Shown here: positions 6,230-7,377 of the stretch, in pieces
Layout of the letters: each line of letters starts with the position of its first letter
Numbering within the stretch: the first letter of the stretch is position 1
Source of the DNA: Microcoleaceae cyanobacterium UBA11344
Lineage (GTDB): Bacteria; Cyanobacteriota; Cyanobacteriia; Cyanobacteriales; Microcoleaceae
NCBI GenBank assembly: GCA_003483675.1
Contig: DMYK01000087.1
Coordinates: forward strand, 4,192 to 11,568
Direction of reading: 5' to 3'
DNA length: 7,377 nucleotides
Notes under the pieces: generated by a model
What the model was told of the DNA's origin: nothing
The model's database searches: none
The model's input: only the letters and a program-made list of their open reading frames with translations
Translations under genes and position numbers: made by a program

Positions 6230-7278
6230 TTACAACTTTTCGACAAGTTTTTCAATCACTTCATGGCATAATTTTCTTTGTTCTTGATTAATTTGGATAT
6301 CCTCTCCATAAAGTTCATATTTCCCTCGTTTCAGCATTTCACTTAATGGCAATCCTAGATTGGCTGCTACTACACCAGCACTATTAAAATCTCTCAATTC
6401 ACAACTATAAGCAGTTTCAAATTCCTCTTGAGTATAATCATGTAGCTCTCCATCGACAAAACGGGACTTATTTTTCTTGTACTCCACAAACATTTTATTG
6501 ACTGCTTCATTTGATAGTGCCTTGAAAGCCCGCGCTGCGCCCTTTTTCTGAGTAAATCTATTACCTAGTAAAAGCGCAATTTTTGGTCTTTCTATTTGGA
6601 AATTATCAACTTTCGCTGCAAAAGTGTACTTTCCATAAACTGGATGTGATTTCTCAGTACCCCAAATTAAATTAAACAATCCAGATATAGCATAAATTGA
6701 TGAGTCATCCGCATTGATAGGAACCAATAACTTTTGTCCTGACAGAATTGCTATTTGTGTATAATTGAAAAGCTGGGATTGGTATCAATAAAAAATGTTG
6801 TTGGCTTTCCAAACAGAGTACGCTCTGTCAACTTTTTTATAATTGAATGTATTTCAACCCAAGGAGAATCGGTGCTTGACAACGGTGTTGCATCAGCTCT
6901 TTCTGCCAACAAAGGAGCTATCAACTCAAGATTTCCGTCACCAGGCATTAAAAAAAGGTTTGACGGTAGCTTTGAGTTACTTTCATTTAATTGAATTAAA
7001 TATTTATTGACATCCGTAGTGTCATTCTTTAGTACACTATCTGTCAGATAACCCACAACAGTTTTAGGAATATCTCCCATAATTAGTTCCTGAAGACGAG
7101 ATTCTGCACCAGTACCGCCTCCCATCAACATCATTGATGAGTTTGCTTGTGGACACATATCTATAACCACCACATTTCGATCTGGATTCTTCTCGGCATA
7201 CATAGATGCAATGTGGAAGGTAATGGTGCTCTTACCGACACCACCCTTGTTGTTCCATATAACATAGCTCTTATTCAT
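6230..7278 (-). pseudogene. ParA/MinD-like P-loop ATPase gene with a one-base frameshift
   Basis: Two adjacent frames together form one ParA-family ATPase of about 349 residues. The first part (7278 to about 6765) begins MNKSYVIWNNKGGVGKST with a deviant Walker A (K11, K16), an A' motif at VVVIDMCPQAN (D40; the usual DxDPQ is DMCPQ), and Walker B at TTFFIDTNPSFS (D165). It then ends at TAG 6751-6753. One extra base near 6762-6766 would let it continue as SFSIYTQIAILSGQ and into KLLVPINADDSS, the expected ParA sequence, running to the stop at 6230. The separate start often predicted at 6727 is a TTG inside this continuation and is not real. The first start is firm: AGGAGG six bases before ATG 7278. 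Such ATPases partition plasmids or position complexes; no parB-like gene is visible here. The break may be a true mutation or a sequencing error. The gene contains no CGATCG site. Confidence 0.85.
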
Positions 7279-7284
7279 GAATTG

Positions 7285-7290
7285 CCTCCT
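7285..7290 (-). promoter_or_regulatory. Strong Shine-Dalgarno of the ParA-like gene
   Basis: AGGAGG lies six bases upstream of the ATG at 7278 on the - strand and fixes this start. Confidence 0.8.
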
Positions 7291-7300
7291 AATATTACCT

Positions 7301-7312
7301 AGTCTAAGTCTA
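7301..7312. repeat. Tandem hexamer upstream of the ParA-like gene
   Basis: AGTCTA occurs twice in tandem, 22 bases before the start codon on the upstream side. ParA-type genes are often autoregulated, so this could be an operator, but two six-base units are weak evidence. No clear promoter was found in the remaining 65 bases to the window edge. Confidence 0.3.
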
Positions 7313-7377
7313 CTCTGAGCTTGTACCTGACGCTGAAAAACGGATTTTTAGCCAAACAACAACGAATTGAAGTCGCC

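Noticed and set aside
6230..6727. Stand-alone 165-residue gene on the - strand
   Set aside because: Its TTG start is inside KLLVPINADDSS, the continuation of the ParA-like protein; no ribosome site. It is the 3' half of the frameshifted gene.
6751..6800. Programmed -1 frameshifting to make the full ParA-like protein
   Set aside because: No X XXY YYZ slippery heptamer is present in the right phase between Walker B and the TAG, and no stable downstream structure was seen. The TTTTTT run upstream would skip the Walker B region.
7331..7352. Terminator-like AAAAA-CGGA-TTTTT hairpin near the right edge
   Set aside because: The stem is nearly all A-T with a bulge and would be unstable; the gene context to the right is not visible.

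Overview
The window looks like chromosomal DNA of a filamentous cyanobacterium, probably of the Oscillatoria/Microcoleus type. The evidence is the repeated CGATCG/GCGATCGC (HIP1) octamer, TTCCCTC-type pyrimidine repeats between genes, the cyanobacterial hairpin repeats at 1209-1228 and 3790-3822, and a HEAT-repeat protein and hybrid sensor-type kinase of cyanobacterial style. The genus is an inference from these signals.

Left part (1-3778, + strand, rich in CGATCG). The 5'-truncated gene at the left edge encodes about six HEAT repeats fused to a protein-tyrosine-phosphatase-like domain (COG5350 type). The catalytic Cys position of its P-loop is Ser, so it looks like a pseudophosphatase. A 535-base spacer follows, holding pyrimidine repeats, a 20-base hairpin repeat and a palindrome, and no convincing gene. 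Next comes a membrane histidine kinase (TM - extracytoplasmic helical domain - TM - HAMP - HisKA - HATPase) with no receiver domain. Its true start is uncertain.

Middle part (3779-5834, genes on the - strand). A strong 16-bp-arm hairpin separates the convergent genes. Beyond it lies a compact three-gene operon read leftwards: a TIGR04255-family protein, a 158-residue unknown, and a 195-residue unknown with a TQGCDLE motif. The first two genes are 4 bases apart and the last two overlap by 14 bases. A near-consensus promoter (TTGAGT-17-TATAAT) and a palindrome over the predicted start site precede the operon. TIGR04255 proteins are known as a sporadically distributed family of unknown function, so this operon is the best candidate here for an undescribed system.

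Right part (5835-7377). A spacer of mixed character contains an 85-base imperfect inverted repeat (6061-6147) whose architecture resembles an integron attC site. To its right is a ParA/MinD-like ATPase gene on the - strand, broken by a one-base frameshift just after Walker B. Apart from three sites in the start of the TIGR04255 gene and three in the spacer after it, CGATCG is missing from 3779 to the right end, which fits acquired DNA. The attC-like site, the mobile-type gene content and the broken ATPase together suggest an accessory island next to a stable chromosomal segment; this is inference.
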